The translations under genes and the position numbers were made by a program. Positions 17,536-25,935 of a stretch of DNA of 64,000 nt are shown here, piece after piece (position 1 is the first letter of the stretch; each line of letters begins with the position of its first letter). Location: contig NZ_JFKD01000016.1 of assembly GCF_002115725.1 (NCBI RefSeq), positions 1 through 64,000 on the forward strand. Direction: 5' to 3'. The DNA comes from Marivita cryptomonadis (GTDB lineage Bacteria > Pseudomonadota > Alphaproteobacteria > Rhodobacterales > Rhodobacteraceae). A model generated the notes under the pieces. That model searched no databases. It saw only the letters and a program-made list of their open reading frames with translations, and was not told where the DNA came from.

Positions 17536-17937
17536 TCAATTGCGACGTTCGCGGCGTTCGCCACGATCACCGCGGTCACCACGGTCTCCGCGGTCACCAC
17601 GATCACCCCGGTCGTCACGCTTCTGCATCTGGACCGACGGGCCGTCTTCATGTGCGTCCACCTTGATGGTGAGAATACGCATAACGTCGTCATGAAGACG
17701 CATCAGGCGTTCCATTTCCTGGATCGCTTCCGACGGTGCGTCGGTGCGCAGGAAGGCATAGTGGCCCTTGCGGTTCTTGTTGATCTTGTAGGCCATCGTC
17801 TTGACGCCCCAGTATTCGTGATCAACCAGCGTGCCGCCGTTGTCCGAAAGAACTGTGCCGAAATGTTCGATGAGGCCTTCAGCCTGCGCGTTGGACAAAT
17901 CCTGACGCGAGATAAAAACATGCTCGTAAAGCGGCAT
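17536..17937 (-). CDS. rpsF: Ribosomal protein bS6
   Basis: A 133-residue small-subunit protein beginning MPLYEHVFISRQDLSNAQAEGL, with the motif GGTLVDHEYWGVKTMAYKINKNRKGHYAF split over residues 33-62. The C-terminal 30 residues are an Arg-Gly-Asp tandem repeat (RDDRGDRGDRGDRGDRG and so on), encoded by an imperfect 9-base repeat near 17550-17620. An acidic/basic disordered tail is common on bS6, but this repeat may vary in length between strains. The start at 17937 was chosen over a frame extended by 39 codons. Confidence 0.97.
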   Translation of the reverse strand: MPLYEHVFISRQDLSNAQAEGLIEHFGTVLSDNGGTLVDHEYWGVKTMAYKINKNRKGHYAFLRTDAPSEAIQEMERLMRLHDDVMRILTIKVDAHEDGPSVQMQKRDDRGDRGDRGDRGDRGDRGERRERRN

Positions 17938-18045
17938 GTGCACTCCGTTTCTGTTCTGGCGCATTTCAAAGGACAGGGACTGAACCCTTTCGCTCCTGCC
18001 CACGAGAGACTGCGCGGTAAAAATCGTCCTGCGAAAGGAGCGCTC

Positions 18046-18073
18046 CGTATACACGGATTGCGTGGGGGATCAA
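18046..18073 (-). promoter_or_regulatory. Candidate sigma-70 promoter of rpsF-rpsR-rplI
   Basis: On the minus strand TTGATC, a 16-base spacer, then TATACG, giving an untranslated leader of roughly 100 bases before the rpsF start at 17937. A leader is expected if S6:S18 autoregulates the operon. Pattern-based only. Confidence 0.45.
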
Positions 18074-18233
18074 GCGCTGTGGGCGCAGTTTGCGCAGGGC
18101 GTCACAATCCTGCCCTGAACATGCCTTTTCAAGGTCTGGCACACGCCCCGAATTCGGCCGATTTCCGCAACAAACTGTTTCCAGATGGTAAACGGTTTGA
18201 CGGCCGAGTGACAGTCGGTCGGGGAGATACAAG

Positions 18234-18437
18234 ATGGTACATTATGATGAAAACTATGTCCGTAGCCAAAGCTCGGTCGGCACACTGGTGCGCCGCATTC
18301 TTGGGATTGCATGCCTGATCGCGGTTCCGGGGATCTGGCTTGCGGTGCAGGGCGCATTGCCCGAAGCGCGGATCATGGGGCTTGGCCTGTCGGTCATCGT
18401 GATGGGGTTTGCGGGTTTGTGCCTGTTTGGGCGCTGA
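18234..18437 (+). CDS. Small two-helix membrane protein, unknown
   Basis: A 67-residue protein with a polar N-terminus (MVHYDENYVRSQSSVG) and two hydrophobic segments (about 20-40 and 46-65) separated by PEAR. GGGGAG lies 7-12 bases upstream of the ATG, and the gene ends cleanly before the YceI promoter region. I do not recognise it. It is probably a real small inner-membrane protein, since the hydrophobic pattern and the RBS agree. Confidence 0.62.
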   Translation: MVHYDENYVRSQSSVGTLVRRILGIACLIAVPGIWLAVQGALPEARIMGLGLSVIVMGFAGLCLFGR

Positions 18438-18539
18438 CTGTTCATTCCGACACAGACTCTGTTGAGTTTCAACGAATTGAGACTGCGCGGCATCGCAGCA
18501 ATTTGTCAGTCATCGTAATCTTGTAAACAGGACTGACCC

Positions 18540-19124
18540 ATGAAAAAGACACTTCTTGCCGCCGCTCTGGTCGCGCTGCCGTTTGCTGCACAAGCTGAAC
18601 CCGAAGCTTACACGCTGGACGCAAGCCACAGCCAAATCCTCTTTTCCTACAACCACCTTGGCTATTCCACGACTTGGGGTATGTTCTCGGGTTTTGAAGG
18701 TGACATTCAATTCGATCAGGAAGATCCGGCCAATTCGTCCGTGACCGTGTCTTTCCCGGTGCGTTCGATGTTTACAGGTTGGGAAGGCCGTTTCGAACAC
18801 TTCATGTCCGCTGATTTCTTTGGTGCGGCAGAAGATGAAATGGTGACCTTCGCCTCCACGTCAATCGAAGTGACTGGTGACTCGACAGCCAATATCATCG
18901 GTGACCTGACGCTGAACGGTGTGACCAAACCTGTCACGCTGGCCGCGACGCTGAACCAAGCGGGCGATCACCCGATGGAAGGCAAGCCTTGGGCCGGCTT
19001 TGACGCCACCGCGACCTTGCTGCGCAGCGATTTCGAGGTTGGCGCATTCGCCCCCTTCGTGAGCGACGAGGTGCAATTGCAGATTTCCATCGAAGCAATG
19101 AAAGCCGACGGCACGGATTCCTGA
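18540..19124 (+). CDS. YceI family periplasmic protein
   Basis: A 194-residue lipocalin-like protein with a signal peptide (MKKTLLAAALVALPFAAQA, cut before EPEAY). Family signatures: YTLDASHSQILFSYNHLGYSTT, FEGDIQFD, ITGDLTLNGVTKPVTL-type strand (here IIGDLTLNGVTKPVTL) and WAGFDATATLLRSDFEVG. YceI proteins bind a polyisoprenoid or quinone-like ligand; physiological roles are poorly defined. A second YceI domain is fused to cytochrome b561 in the converging gene next door, which suggests a shared lipid or quinone substrate. Confidence 0.92.
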   Translation: MKKTLLAAALVALPFAAQAEPEAYTLDASHSQILFSYNHLGYSTTWGMFSGFEGDIQFDQEDPANSSVTVSFPVRSMFTGWEGRFEHFMSADFFGAAEDEMVTFASTSIEVTGDSTANIIGDLTLNGVTKPVTLAATLNQAGDHPMEGKPWAGFDATATLLRSDFEVGAFAPFVSDEVQLQISIEAMKADGTDS

Positions 19125-19145
19125 TCCTCAACCGCCGATGAAATG

Positions 19146-19177
19146 AAAAACCCCGGGTGTAACGCCCGGGGTTTTTT
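19146..19177. terminator. Bidirectional terminator between yceI and cytochrome b561-YceI
   Basis: AAAAACCCCGGG, loop TGTAACG, CCCGGGGTTTTTT. A and T runs flank the stem, so it serves both convergent genes. Confidence 0.92.
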
Positions 19178-19199
19178 ATTGTCCGTGGTAGTCGCGCGG

Positions 19200-20417
19200 T
19201 CAGTTGGAGGCTTCCCCGCCGCGCACTGCCATGAGGTCGACCATAACACTGACGGCAAAACCAAGCTGTCCTTCATCCGTCATGCCCGCGCCGATGTCGA
19301 ACCTGCGTCGGTCTAATTCGGTTTTGCCCTGAACCCGCGCGGTATCGTCCTCTAGAGTCAGATCGAATGGCAGAGATACTGGCTGTTCCACCCCGCGAAT
19401 GGTCAGCGTGCCTTCGGCGATATAGCCTGTCTCGGTCGCCAAAAGATCCGCCGTGAACCGGGCTGTCGGGAACTCGGCGCTGGCGAAATAGTCTGGGCCC
19501 ATCGCCTGCTGTGTGACCGACCCAAGCGTGAGTGACGTGATCGCGATTTCGACATCTACGGACCCGGCGACACCTGTGCTGACGGTCTCGTCAAAGGTGA
19601 TGGCTGCGGTCCACTCGGCGAAATCGCCCGACACGCCAGATCCCATTTGTTGCACGGTGATTCCTAACGTGCCGTCGGTCACCGCCCAATCGCTCTCGAC
19701 CTGTTGCAGCGCGGGTGCCTCGGCGGCGATGCCGGTGCCTTTGTGATAGACCCCCAGAACGCTCCCAACGCCAATCGCGGCGGCCCAGACAACTCCGGCG
19801 AGCATTGGCGGCAGAATTTTGCGCTGTGTGTGCGATGTCGGTGTGACCGCAACGCGGCGACCCGGCAACATCCGCGCAAGGGTGTCGTCCTTGTCTATCA
19901 CAGCATGTTTGACCGCGCCTGCGATGTGCAAGATCAAGGATACGATCAGCACTCGTTCGAACACGATATGCAGGCCCGCTGCGGTTTCCGACAAAGTCAG
20001 GCTTTCAGGAACCAGTGGCAGATTTTGCCCGAACGGCCACCAGATAGGCGCAAAGCCTTCCGTCGCGGCGTGATGAACCCAGCCGGACAAAGGCACCAAC
20101 ACCAATGATCCGTACAGCAGCCAGTGCACAATTTCGGCCAGCAGCGTTTCAACGCCGCGATCAGGATGCAGTGGCGCGGGTTTGGGTTGGCTCAGCGCCC
20201 AGAGGATACGGGCAAGGGCGACGAAGAACAGTGTTACCCCCACCGTCTTATGCAAAGAGAAAAGCCACGCCTTGTCGGCAAGTTGCTCGGCCGTGTCATA
20301 TGGCAGGTCATTGGCGATGATCCCCAGCGGTATCACGGCAAGGATGCCAAGTGCAGTCAACCAATGGAATGTCTTGGCGACAGAGCCATAGCGGGCGGTG
20401 GTGTTCGTGGCGGGCAT
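19200..20417 (-). CDS. Cytochrome b561 - YceI fusion protein
   Basis: A 405-residue inner-membrane protein. Residues about 5-185 form a four-helix cytochrome b561 domain with candidate heme-ligand histidines in KTFHWLTALGIL, LFSLHKTVGVTLF and LIVSLILHIAGAVKH. One more transmembrane helix (about 200-220, PPMLAGVVWAAAIGVGSVLGVY) leads to a periplasmic YceI domain (about 235-405) with DWAVTDGTLGITVQQMGSG and GTLTIRGVEQPVSLPFDL. The b561 part probably passes electrons from or to quinone and the YceI part may present a quinone or isoprenoid. GGAGG precedes the ATG at 20417; an upstream extension of 68 codons was discarded. Confidence 0.9.
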   Translation of the reverse strand: MPATNTTARYGSVAKTFHWLTALGILAVIPLGIIANDLPYDTAEQLADKAWLFSLHKTVGVTLFFVALARILWALSQPKPAPLHPDRGVETLLAEIVHWLLYGSLVLVPLSGWVHHAATEGFAPIWWPFGQNLPLVPESLTLSETAAGLHIVFERVLIVSLILHIAGAVKHAVIDKDDTLARMLPGRRVAVTPTSHTQRKILPPMLAGVVWAAAIGVGSVLGVYHKGTGIAAEAPALQQVESDWAVTDGTLGITVQQMGSGVSGDFAEWTAAITFDETVSTGVAGSVDVEIAITSLTLGSVTQQAMGPDYFASAEFPTARFTADLLATETGYIAEGTLTIRGVEQPVSLPFDLTLEDDTARVQGKTELDRRRFDIGAGMTDEGQLGFAVSVMVDLMAVRGGEASN

Positions 20418-20565
20418 AAGGTGCCTCCAATGTAAATCCGTTTGCCCACAGCTATCGCCGGATGCGCGGGGCGCAATCTTCGCCAATGCACAGAATGAGT
20501 GCAGCAACGTTGCGTCGCTGCGGCACGGGTTGTAATGGCATGTGGACCAATCAAGGAGGCATGCC

Positions 20566-21501
20566 GTGAGCCGAGCTTTTCTATTTCCCGGACAAGGGGC
20601 GCAAACCATAGGGATGGGCAAGGATCTGGCCGAAGCCTATCCAACCGCCCGCGCGGTGTTCGAAGAGGTGGATGACGCGCTTGGGGAAAAGTTGTCGGCG
20701 CTGATTTGGGATGGCGACATCGAAACGCTGACCCTGACCGCCAATGCGCAGCCGGCGCTCATGGCCACCTCAATCGCGGCGATGCGTGCACTCGAAGCTG
20801 AGGGCATCGTGATCGGATCGGGTGCTTATGTCGCCGGTCATTCGCTTGGTGAATATTCCGCTCTAACGGCCGCCGGGGCACTGTCGGTGTCTGACGCGGC
20901 AAGGTTGTTGCGGGCACGTGGCACAGCGATGCAGGACGCCGTTCCCGTAGGCGTTGGCGCTATGGCAGCAGTGCTTGGGCTGGGCCTCGAGGACGTGCGC
21001 CGCGTGGCTGAGGCCGCAGCGCAGGGCGAGGTGTGTGCCGCGGCCAATGACAACGATCCCGGGCAGGTTGTCGTCTCTGGACACAAGGCGGCTGTCGAAC
21101 GCGCGGTCGATCTGGCGAAAGAGGCGGGCGCGAAACGCGCGGTTCTGCTGCCTGTCAGCGCGCCGTTCCATTGTGCCCTCATGGCCCCCGCAGCCGAGGC
21201 GATGGCCGATGCCTTGGGTAGCGTCACGATCAACGCGCCGGTGGTGCCGGTCGTGGCGAATGTCCGCGCCGAGGCGGTCAGCGATCCCGAAGCCATCCGC
21301 GCGCTGCTGGTCGAGCAGATCACCGGTGCGGTGCGTTGGCGCGAATCCGTGAACTGGATGGTCGGGCAGGGCGTGGACGATTTCTGGGAAGTCGGCGCAG
21401 GCAAAGCCCTGATCGGCATGGTGCGCCGGATCGAGCGGTCGGCGGCGACGCGCGCCGTTGGATCGGCTGCCGACGTGCAGGCTGCAACGCAAGAGGGCTG
21501 A
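20566..21501 (+). CDS. fabD: Malonyl-CoA:ACP transacylase
   Basis: A 311-residue enzyme that loads malonate onto ACP for type II fatty-acid synthesis. FLFPGQGAQTIGMG opens the protein; GHSLGEYSALTAAG contains the nucleophile S93, and SAPFHCALM holds the second catalytic histidine. The start is a GTG at 20566 behind AAGGAGG. It is first in fabD-fabG-acpP, the core elongation cluster, without fabF following acpP here. Confidence 0.96.
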   Translation: MSRAFLFPGQGAQTIGMGKDLAEAYPTARAVFEEVDDALGEKLSALIWDGDIETLTLTANAQPALMATSIAAMRALEAEGIVIGSGAYVAGHSLGEYSALTAAGALSVSDAARLLRARGTAMQDAVPVGVGAMAAVLGLGLEDVRRVAEAAAQGEVCAAANDNDPGQVVVSGHKAAVERAVDLAKEAGAKRAVLLPVSAPFHCALMAPAAEAMADALGSVTINAPVVPVVANVRAEAVSDPEAIRALLVEQITGAVRWRESVNWMVGQGVDDFWEVGAGKALIGMVRRIERSAATRAVGSAADVQAATQEG

Positions 21502-21524
21502 GCCCGGAATTTAATGGCCGGCTC

Positions 21525-21548
21525 CAGAATCTTTGAACGAAGGTTCTG
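21525..21548. repeat. Degenerate copy of the TTCGTACGAA palindrome
   Basis: A 24-base element between fabD and fabG with half-sites CAGAATCTT and AAGGTTCTG around TGAACG. Length, the outer CAG/CTG and the right-hand ACGAA match the perfect palindromes at 6383-6406, 40208-40231 and 40238-40261. Confidence 0.6.
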
Positions 21549-21586
21549 TGTGCCCAAGACTAAAACGAGATGAAAAGGACCACGAC

Positions 21587-22324
21587 ATGTTCGATCTGAC
21601 AGGCAAAACCGCGTTGATCACAGGCGCATCCGGTGGCATCGGCGGCGAAATCGCCCGCGCATTGCACAATGCTGGGGCCACGGTTGGCCTGTCCGGCACC
21701 CGCACCGAACCGCTCGAGGCGTTGGCGGCTGAACTGGGCGACCGTGCCCATGTCCTGCCTTGCAACCTCAGTGATCCCGAGGCGGTTGCGACCCTTCCGA
21801 AACAGGCCGCCGATGCGATGGGCAGCGTCGATATCCTTGTGAACAACGCAGGCATCACCCGCGACAACCTCTTTATGCGGATGTCAGATGATGAATGGCA
21901 GTCGGTCATCGACGTGAACCTGACCGCCACCTTCAAGCTGTGCAAAGGTGTGCTGCGCGGCATGATGAAGGCGCGTTGGGGCCGCATCGTGAACATCTCG
22001 TCCGTCGTTGGTGCCACGGGCAATCCGGGGCAGGGCAACTATGCCGCCGCAAAGGCAGGCATGGTCGGTATGTCGAAATCACTGGCCTACGAGGTCGCCT
22101 CTCGCGGCATCACGGTGAACGCCGTCGCACCCGGCTTTATCGAAACCGCGATGACCGACAAGCTGACCGATGATCAGAAATCCACTATCCTGACACAGAT
22201 TCCCTCGGGCCGCATGGGCACCCCGGAAGAGATCGCTGCGGCGGTTCTTTATCTTGCCAGTGCCGAGGCGGCCTATGTCACGGGAACCACGCTTCATGTG
22301 AATGGCGGCATGGCAATGCTCTGA
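21587..22324 (+). CDS. fabG: 3-oxoacyl-ACP reductase
   Basis: A 245-residue SDR that reduces beta-ketoacyl-ACP with NADPH. The cofactor motif TGASGGIGGEIA is N-terminal, NNAG follows, and the catalytic set is S in NISSVVG plus Y and K in GNYAAAKAG. FIETAMTDKL and the C-terminal GTTLHVNGGMAML are typical of FabG. The start at 21587 (MFDLTGKTALITG) has AAAGGA upstream. It lies between fabD and acpP. Confidence 0.97.
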   Translation: MFDLTGKTALITGASGGIGGEIARALHNAGATVGLSGTRTEPLEALAAELGDRAHVLPCNLSDPEAVATLPKQAADAMGSVDILVNNAGITRDNLFMRMSDDEWQSVIDVNLTATFKLCKGVLRGMMKARWGRIVNISSVVGATGNPGQGNYAAAKAGMVGMSKSLAYEVASRGITVNAVAPGFIETAMTDKLTDDQKSTILTQIPSGRMGTPEEIAAAVLYLASAEAAYVTGTTLHVNGGMAML

Positions 22325-22411
22325 TTTCACAGGGGAAAGAACGATTATGCAGGTGCAGAAATCCCTGAAATCACATGGATTTCTTCGTGCACGCGATTGC
22401 ATTGAAAGCGT

Positions 22412-22439
22412 TTGCCATCCCGATTCCATGTGCTATAGC
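22412..22439 (+). promoter_or_regulatory. Candidate sigma-70 promoter for acpP
   Basis: TTGCCA (22412-22417), a 16-base spacer and TATAGC (22434-22439) lie in the 269-base gap between fabG and acpP. This implies acpP can be transcribed separately with a leader of about 150 bases, fitting its usual high expression. Pattern-based. Confidence 0.42.
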
Positions 22440-22593
22440 GGCGCAGGTTTTGGACCATCCCGGTGACTTTCGGGCAGTGTCGGTCTTAGGTGTTCCATGT
22501 GGACACAAACCGCCGCCCGCAAGGGCACGATCAATTCCGCCCGGGCGCGGGCTAACCCGGCCTCCGCGCCGACGAAACTGTGAGGAAGAAAAC

Positions 22594-22827
22594 ATGAGCG
22601 ACGTCGCAGATCGCGTTAAGAAAATTGTTGTCGAGCACCTTGGTGTCGAAGAGGACAAAGTGGTTGAGAACGCGTCGTTCATCGACGACCTCGGCGCTGA
22701 CAGCCTCGACACCGTTGAGCTGGTCATGGCTTTCGAAGAAGAGTTCGGCATCGAGATTCCGGATGACGCAGCCGAAACCATCCAGACATTCGGCGACGCG
22801 GTGAAGTTCATCAACGAAGCTCAGTAA
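22594..22827 (+). CDS. acpP: Acyl carrier protein
   Basis: A 77-residue acidic four-helix protein that carries fatty-acyl intermediates. [20 protein letters not shown] holds the phosphopantetheine serine S37. GAGGAAG precedes the ATG at 22594. A terminator overlapping the 3' end of the converging mazG follows it. Confidence 0.98.
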   Translation: MSDVADRVKKIVVEHLGVEEDKVVENASFIDDLGADSLDTVELVMAFEEEFGIEIPDDAAETIQTFGDAVKFINEAQ

Positions 22828-22853
22828 GCGTTTCGAACTTCAAGATTTTTGAG

Positions 22854-22883
22854 AACGCGCTCTGTCTCAGGGCGCGTTTTTCT
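22854..22883 (+). terminator. acpP terminator overlapping the end of mazG
   Basis: AACGCGC, an 11-base loop, GCGCGTT and a T-rich run. The right arm and the T tract lie inside the last codons of mazG (stop at 22867-22869), so the two convergent 3' ends share sequence. Confidence 0.72.
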
Positions 22884-23688
22884 TTTGCGCCTTCTCTTCT
22901 GCCTTTGCAGCATCCCAAAGCGCGTCCATCTCGGTCAGATTGCTGTCCTTCGGCGTCCGTCCTTCAGCGGCCAGCGCAGCTTCAATGCTTTCGAAACGGC
23001 GGGTGAACTTGGCATTTGTGGCGCGCAATGCCGCTTCGGGGTCAAGCCCCATATGGCGACCCAGATTGACCATCACGAACAGCAGATCTCCGAACTCTTC
23101 GAGCTGCTCTGTCTCGTTCTCGACCTCGCGCAATTCCTGTGCTTCCTCGACGATCTTGTCCAAGACCTCGTCCGTCGACGGCCAGTCAAACCCGACCCGC
23201 GCAGCGCGGTTCTGCAGTTTCAAAGCCCGCGTCAGGGCGGGCAGACCCTTGGCGACCCCGTCCAGTACACCGGTTTCCTGCTTGCCCGCACGTTCCGCCG
23301 CCTTGATCTGTTCCCAGTCCAGAACCTGCTGTTCGGCGGATTTGTCCCGGCTTTCATCACCGAACACATGCGGATGTCGCGCCACCATCTTGTCGCTGAT
23401 CGCATTGGCCACATCGTCAAAGCTGAACATGCCAGCCTCTTCGGCCATCTGGGTGTGATAGACCGACTGCAACAGCAGGTCACCCAACTCGCCTTTCAGC
23501 TCGCCCCACGCCTCGCGCTCGATGGCGTCTGCTACCTCATAGGCCTCTTCGATCGTGTAGGGCGCGATAGACACGAAATCCTGTTCGATGTCCCACGGAC
23601 AGCCTGTTTCGGGATCGCGCAAGCGACGCATGATTTCCAAAAGCCGCGGCATACCCCCCTTGGGGTCATGGATCAGGTCATCGGACAT
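22867..23688 (-). CDS. mazG: Nucleoside triphosphate pyrophosphohydrolase
   Basis: A 273-residue all-alpha NTP pyrophosphatase that hydrolyses (d)NTPs, including damaged ones, to NMP and PPi. It has two MazG domains: GCPWDIEQDFVSIAPYTIEE with EEAYEVADAIE and ELKGELGDLLLQ (N-terminal), and VLDKIVEEAQELREV with EEFGDLLFVMVNLGRHMGLDPEAALR (C-terminal). Length matches E. coli MazG (263). It is unrelated to toxin MazF; no toxin-antitoxin pair is present. Confidence 0.96.
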   Translation of the reverse strand: MSDDLIHDPKGGMPRLLEIMRRLRDPETGCPWDIEQDFVSIAPYTIEEAYEVADAIEREAWGELKGELGDLLLQSVYHTQMAEEAGMFSFDDVANAISDKMVARHPHVFGDESRDKSAEQQVLDWEQIKAAERAGKQETGVLDGVAKGLPALTRALKLQNRAARVGFDWPSTDEVLDKIVEEAQELREVENETEQLEEFGDLLFVMVNLGRHMGLDPEAALRATNAKFTRRFESIEAALAAEGRTPKDSNLTEMDALWDAAKAEEKAQKKNAP

Positions 23689-23751
23689 TGCAGGCCTCCG
23701 TGCTTCGGGATTAGATGCAGGGATGCGGTATCAGCGCGAGGGAGTCCACCC

Positions 23752-24912
23752 ATGGCCATCATCAACCGGATCGGCGATTACGCCGAGGACATGAAGACAT
23801 GGCGTCGGCACTTGCACATGCATCCCGAGCTGAGCCTCGACTGCCATGAAACGGCGGCGTTTGTGGTTGAAAGGCTCAAGGAGTTCGGTGTCGACGAAAT
23901 CCACGAAGGCATTGCGCAATCGGGTGTTGTGGCTTTGATCCGGGGGCAGGGGGACGGCCCGGTGACCGGCCTGCGGGCTGATATGGACGCGCTGCCCATC
24001 GAAGAGACCACTGGCGTTGAGTATGCGTCGACCATTCCCGGCAAGATGCATGCCTGCGGCCATGACGGGCATACCACAATGCTATTGGGTGCCGCCCGCT
24101 ATCTGGCGGAAACCCGCAAATTCAAAGGCACCGTCGCACTGATTTTTCAGCCAGCAGAAGAAACCGTGGGTGGCGCACGTATCATGGTCGAGGAAGGCAT
24201 CATGGATCGGTTCGGCATCGAAGAGGTCTTCGCGCTGCACACTGATCCATTCGGCGATGTGGGCGTGTTTAACACCTGTCCCGGTCCGATCATGGCAGCG
24301 GTGGACGATTTCGAGATCACGATCACCGGCAAGGGCGGTCACGGAGCGTTTCCCCACACCACGCTTGATCCGGTGCCCTGTGGACTTGCCATTGGGCAAG
24401 CGCTGCAAACAATCCCGTCGCGCAACGCAGATCCGCGCTTGCCGCTGGTGGTGTCACTGACCATCGTGCAGACTGGCAGCGCCACCAACGTGATCCCGGA
24501 AACCATGCGTCTTGCAGGCACAGTGCGCAGCTTTGATCCCGACCTGCGCGATATGGTTGAACGCCGCTTCGCAGAGATCGTTGCAGGCCAAGCGGCCAGC
24601 TACGGCGTCGCGGCAAAGCTGGACTACGTCCGCAATTACCCCGCTACCATCAACCACCACGCCCAGACCGAATTTGCCGTGCGTGTGGCCCAAGAGGTGG
24701 TGGGCGACAGCAACGTGATCAGTGACCGCGCGCCCGAAATGGGGGCCGAGGATTTTTCCTATATGCTCGAGGCGCGGCCCGGAAGCTACCTCATGCTGGG
24801 GCAGGGGATCGGGCCGTCCTGTCACCATCCCGCGTTTGACTTCAACGACGAGGTGGCCCCCATCGGCGCGTCGTTCTTTGCCCGAGTGATCGAAACCCGT
24901 CACGGAGTGTAA
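23752..24912 (+). CDS. M20 family amidohydrolase (hippurate-hydrolase-like)
   Basis: A 386-residue cytoplasmic zinc-dependent amidohydrolase of the M20D group, which removes acyl groups from N-acyl amino acids or similar amides. Motifs: RRHLHMHPELSLDCHETAAF, GLRADMDALPIEE, HACGHDGHTTMLLGAA, IFQPAEETVGGARIMVEEG and EMGAEDFSYMLEARPG. The start at 23752 has GGGAG upstream; a 300-codon upstream extension of the frame is antisense to mazG and was rejected. It is followed after three bases by agmatinase, so the two are one operon, perhaps handling arginine-derived amides (inference). Confidence 0.92.
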   Translation: MAIINRIGDYAEDMKTWRRHLHMHPELSLDCHETAAFVVERLKEFGVDEIHEGIAQSGVVALIRGQGDGPVTGLRADMDALPIEETTGVEYASTIPGKMHACGHDGHTTMLLGAARYLAETRKFKGTVALIFQPAEETVGGARIMVEEGIMDRFGIEEVFALHTDPFGDVGVFNTCPGPIMAAVDDFEITITGKGGHGAFPHTTLDPVPCGLAIGQALQTIPSRNADPRLPLVVSLTIVQTGSATNVIPETMRLAGTVRSFDPDLRDMVERRFAEIVAGQAASYGVAAKLDYVRNYPATINHHAQTEFAVRVAQEVVGDSNVISDRAPEMGAEDFSYMLEARPGSYLMLGQGIGPSCHHPAFDFNDEVAPIGASFFARVIETRHGV

Positions 24913-24915
24913 ACC

Positions 24916-25878
24916 ATGGGCCTTGAAGACGCCAAAACCCAAATCGACCACGCTTTCACCCGCGACGACCTGAAAGGCGCGAGCTTTGAGAACGCCTTTG
25001 CCGGTGCCACATCGTTCCTGCGGCGGCGCTACACCAAGGACCTGAGCAACGTGGATATCGCCATCACTGGCGTGCCCTTTGATCAGGCCGTAACGCACCG
25101 CACCGGCACACGTTTTGGCCCCCGCGCCATCCGCGAGGCCTCCAGCCTTCAGCCCTACGACAAACCATACGGTTGGGATTACAATGTGCTCGAAGACTTC
25201 GCGATTGCCGATTACGGCGATCTGGCCTTCGACTATGCCAAAGTGTCTGAGTTTCCCGAAACGCTAAAATCCCATATCGCAGGAATTCTGGCACAGGACA
25301 CAGCGACGGTGACGCTGGGGGGCGACCACTACATCACCCTGCCGATCCTTGAGGCTTATGCCGAAAAATACGGCCCCCTAAGCCTGCTGCAATTCGACGC
25401 CCACACCGACACCTGGGCCGATGACGATATGGAGCGGATCGACCACGGGACGTTCCTGTATAAAGCAGTCAAGCTGGGTCTGGTGGACCCGGTGCGGTCG
25501 GTTCAGGTGGGCATTCGCACCGACAATCCGGACACGCTCGGCTTCAACATCATCGACGCCCGCGAGATGCACCGTATCGGGCCCGAAGCCGTTGCGGAAA
25601 AAATCTGCGAAATCCTCAAGGATTACCCAACCTATCTCACCTTCGACATTGATTGCCTCGATCCTGCCTTTGCCCCCGGCACCGGCACGCCCGTTTGGGG
25701 AGGTCCGTCAACAGCCGATATCGCGGTCATCCTGCGGAATATCGCCGGGATCGAACTGATGGGGGGCGATGTGGTTGAAGTCAGCCCGCCTTTCGATACA
25801 TCAGGTATTACAGCCGTGGCGGGCGCTCATGTTGCGACAGAGATTCTGTCGCTTTGGGGGTGGACGCGCCGCGCCTGA
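24916..25878 (+). CDS. speB: Agmatinase / ureohydrolase family enzyme
   Basis: A 320-residue binuclear manganese ureohydrolase that would convert agmatine to putrescine and urea. Metal ligands sit in LGGDHYITLPIL, LLQFDAHTDTW and LTFDIDCLDPAFAPGTGTPVWGG. TGVPFDQAVTHRTGTRFGPRAIREAS is the usual N-terminal signature. Related enzymes act on other guanidino compounds, so substrate is not certain. It is in an operon with the M20 amidohydrolase; an arginine-decarboxylase-like gene lies 8 kb upstream. Confidence 0.9.
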   Translation: MGLEDAKTQIDHAFTRDDLKGASFENAFAGATSFLRRRYTKDLSNVDIAITGVPFDQAVTHRTGTRFGPRAIREASSLQPYDKPYGWDYNVLEDFAIADYGDLAFDYAKVSEFPETLKSHIAGILAQDTATVTLGGDHYITLPILEAYAEKYGPLSLLQFDAHTDTWADDDMERIDHGTFLYKAVKLGLVDPVRSVQVGIRTDNPDTLGFNIIDAREMHRIGPEAVAEKICEILKDYPTYLTFDIDCLDPAFAPGTGTPVWGGPSTADIAVILRNIAGIELMGGDVVEVSPPFDTSGITAVAGAHVATEILSLWGWTRRA

Positions 25879-25935
25879 AGTTCAGTGCGCGTGAGCAAGG
25901 GGCCGGTGCCCCATTGAGGCAAGGATAAGGACGTC

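Noticed and set aside
22867..23688. Toxin-antitoxin locus suggested by the name MazG
   Set aside because: MazG is a pyrophosphohydrolase; no MazE/MazF-like gene is adjacent.
22849..23751. 300-codon N-terminal extension of the M20 amidohydrolase
   Set aside because: It is antisense to mazG; homology and RBS support the start at 23752.
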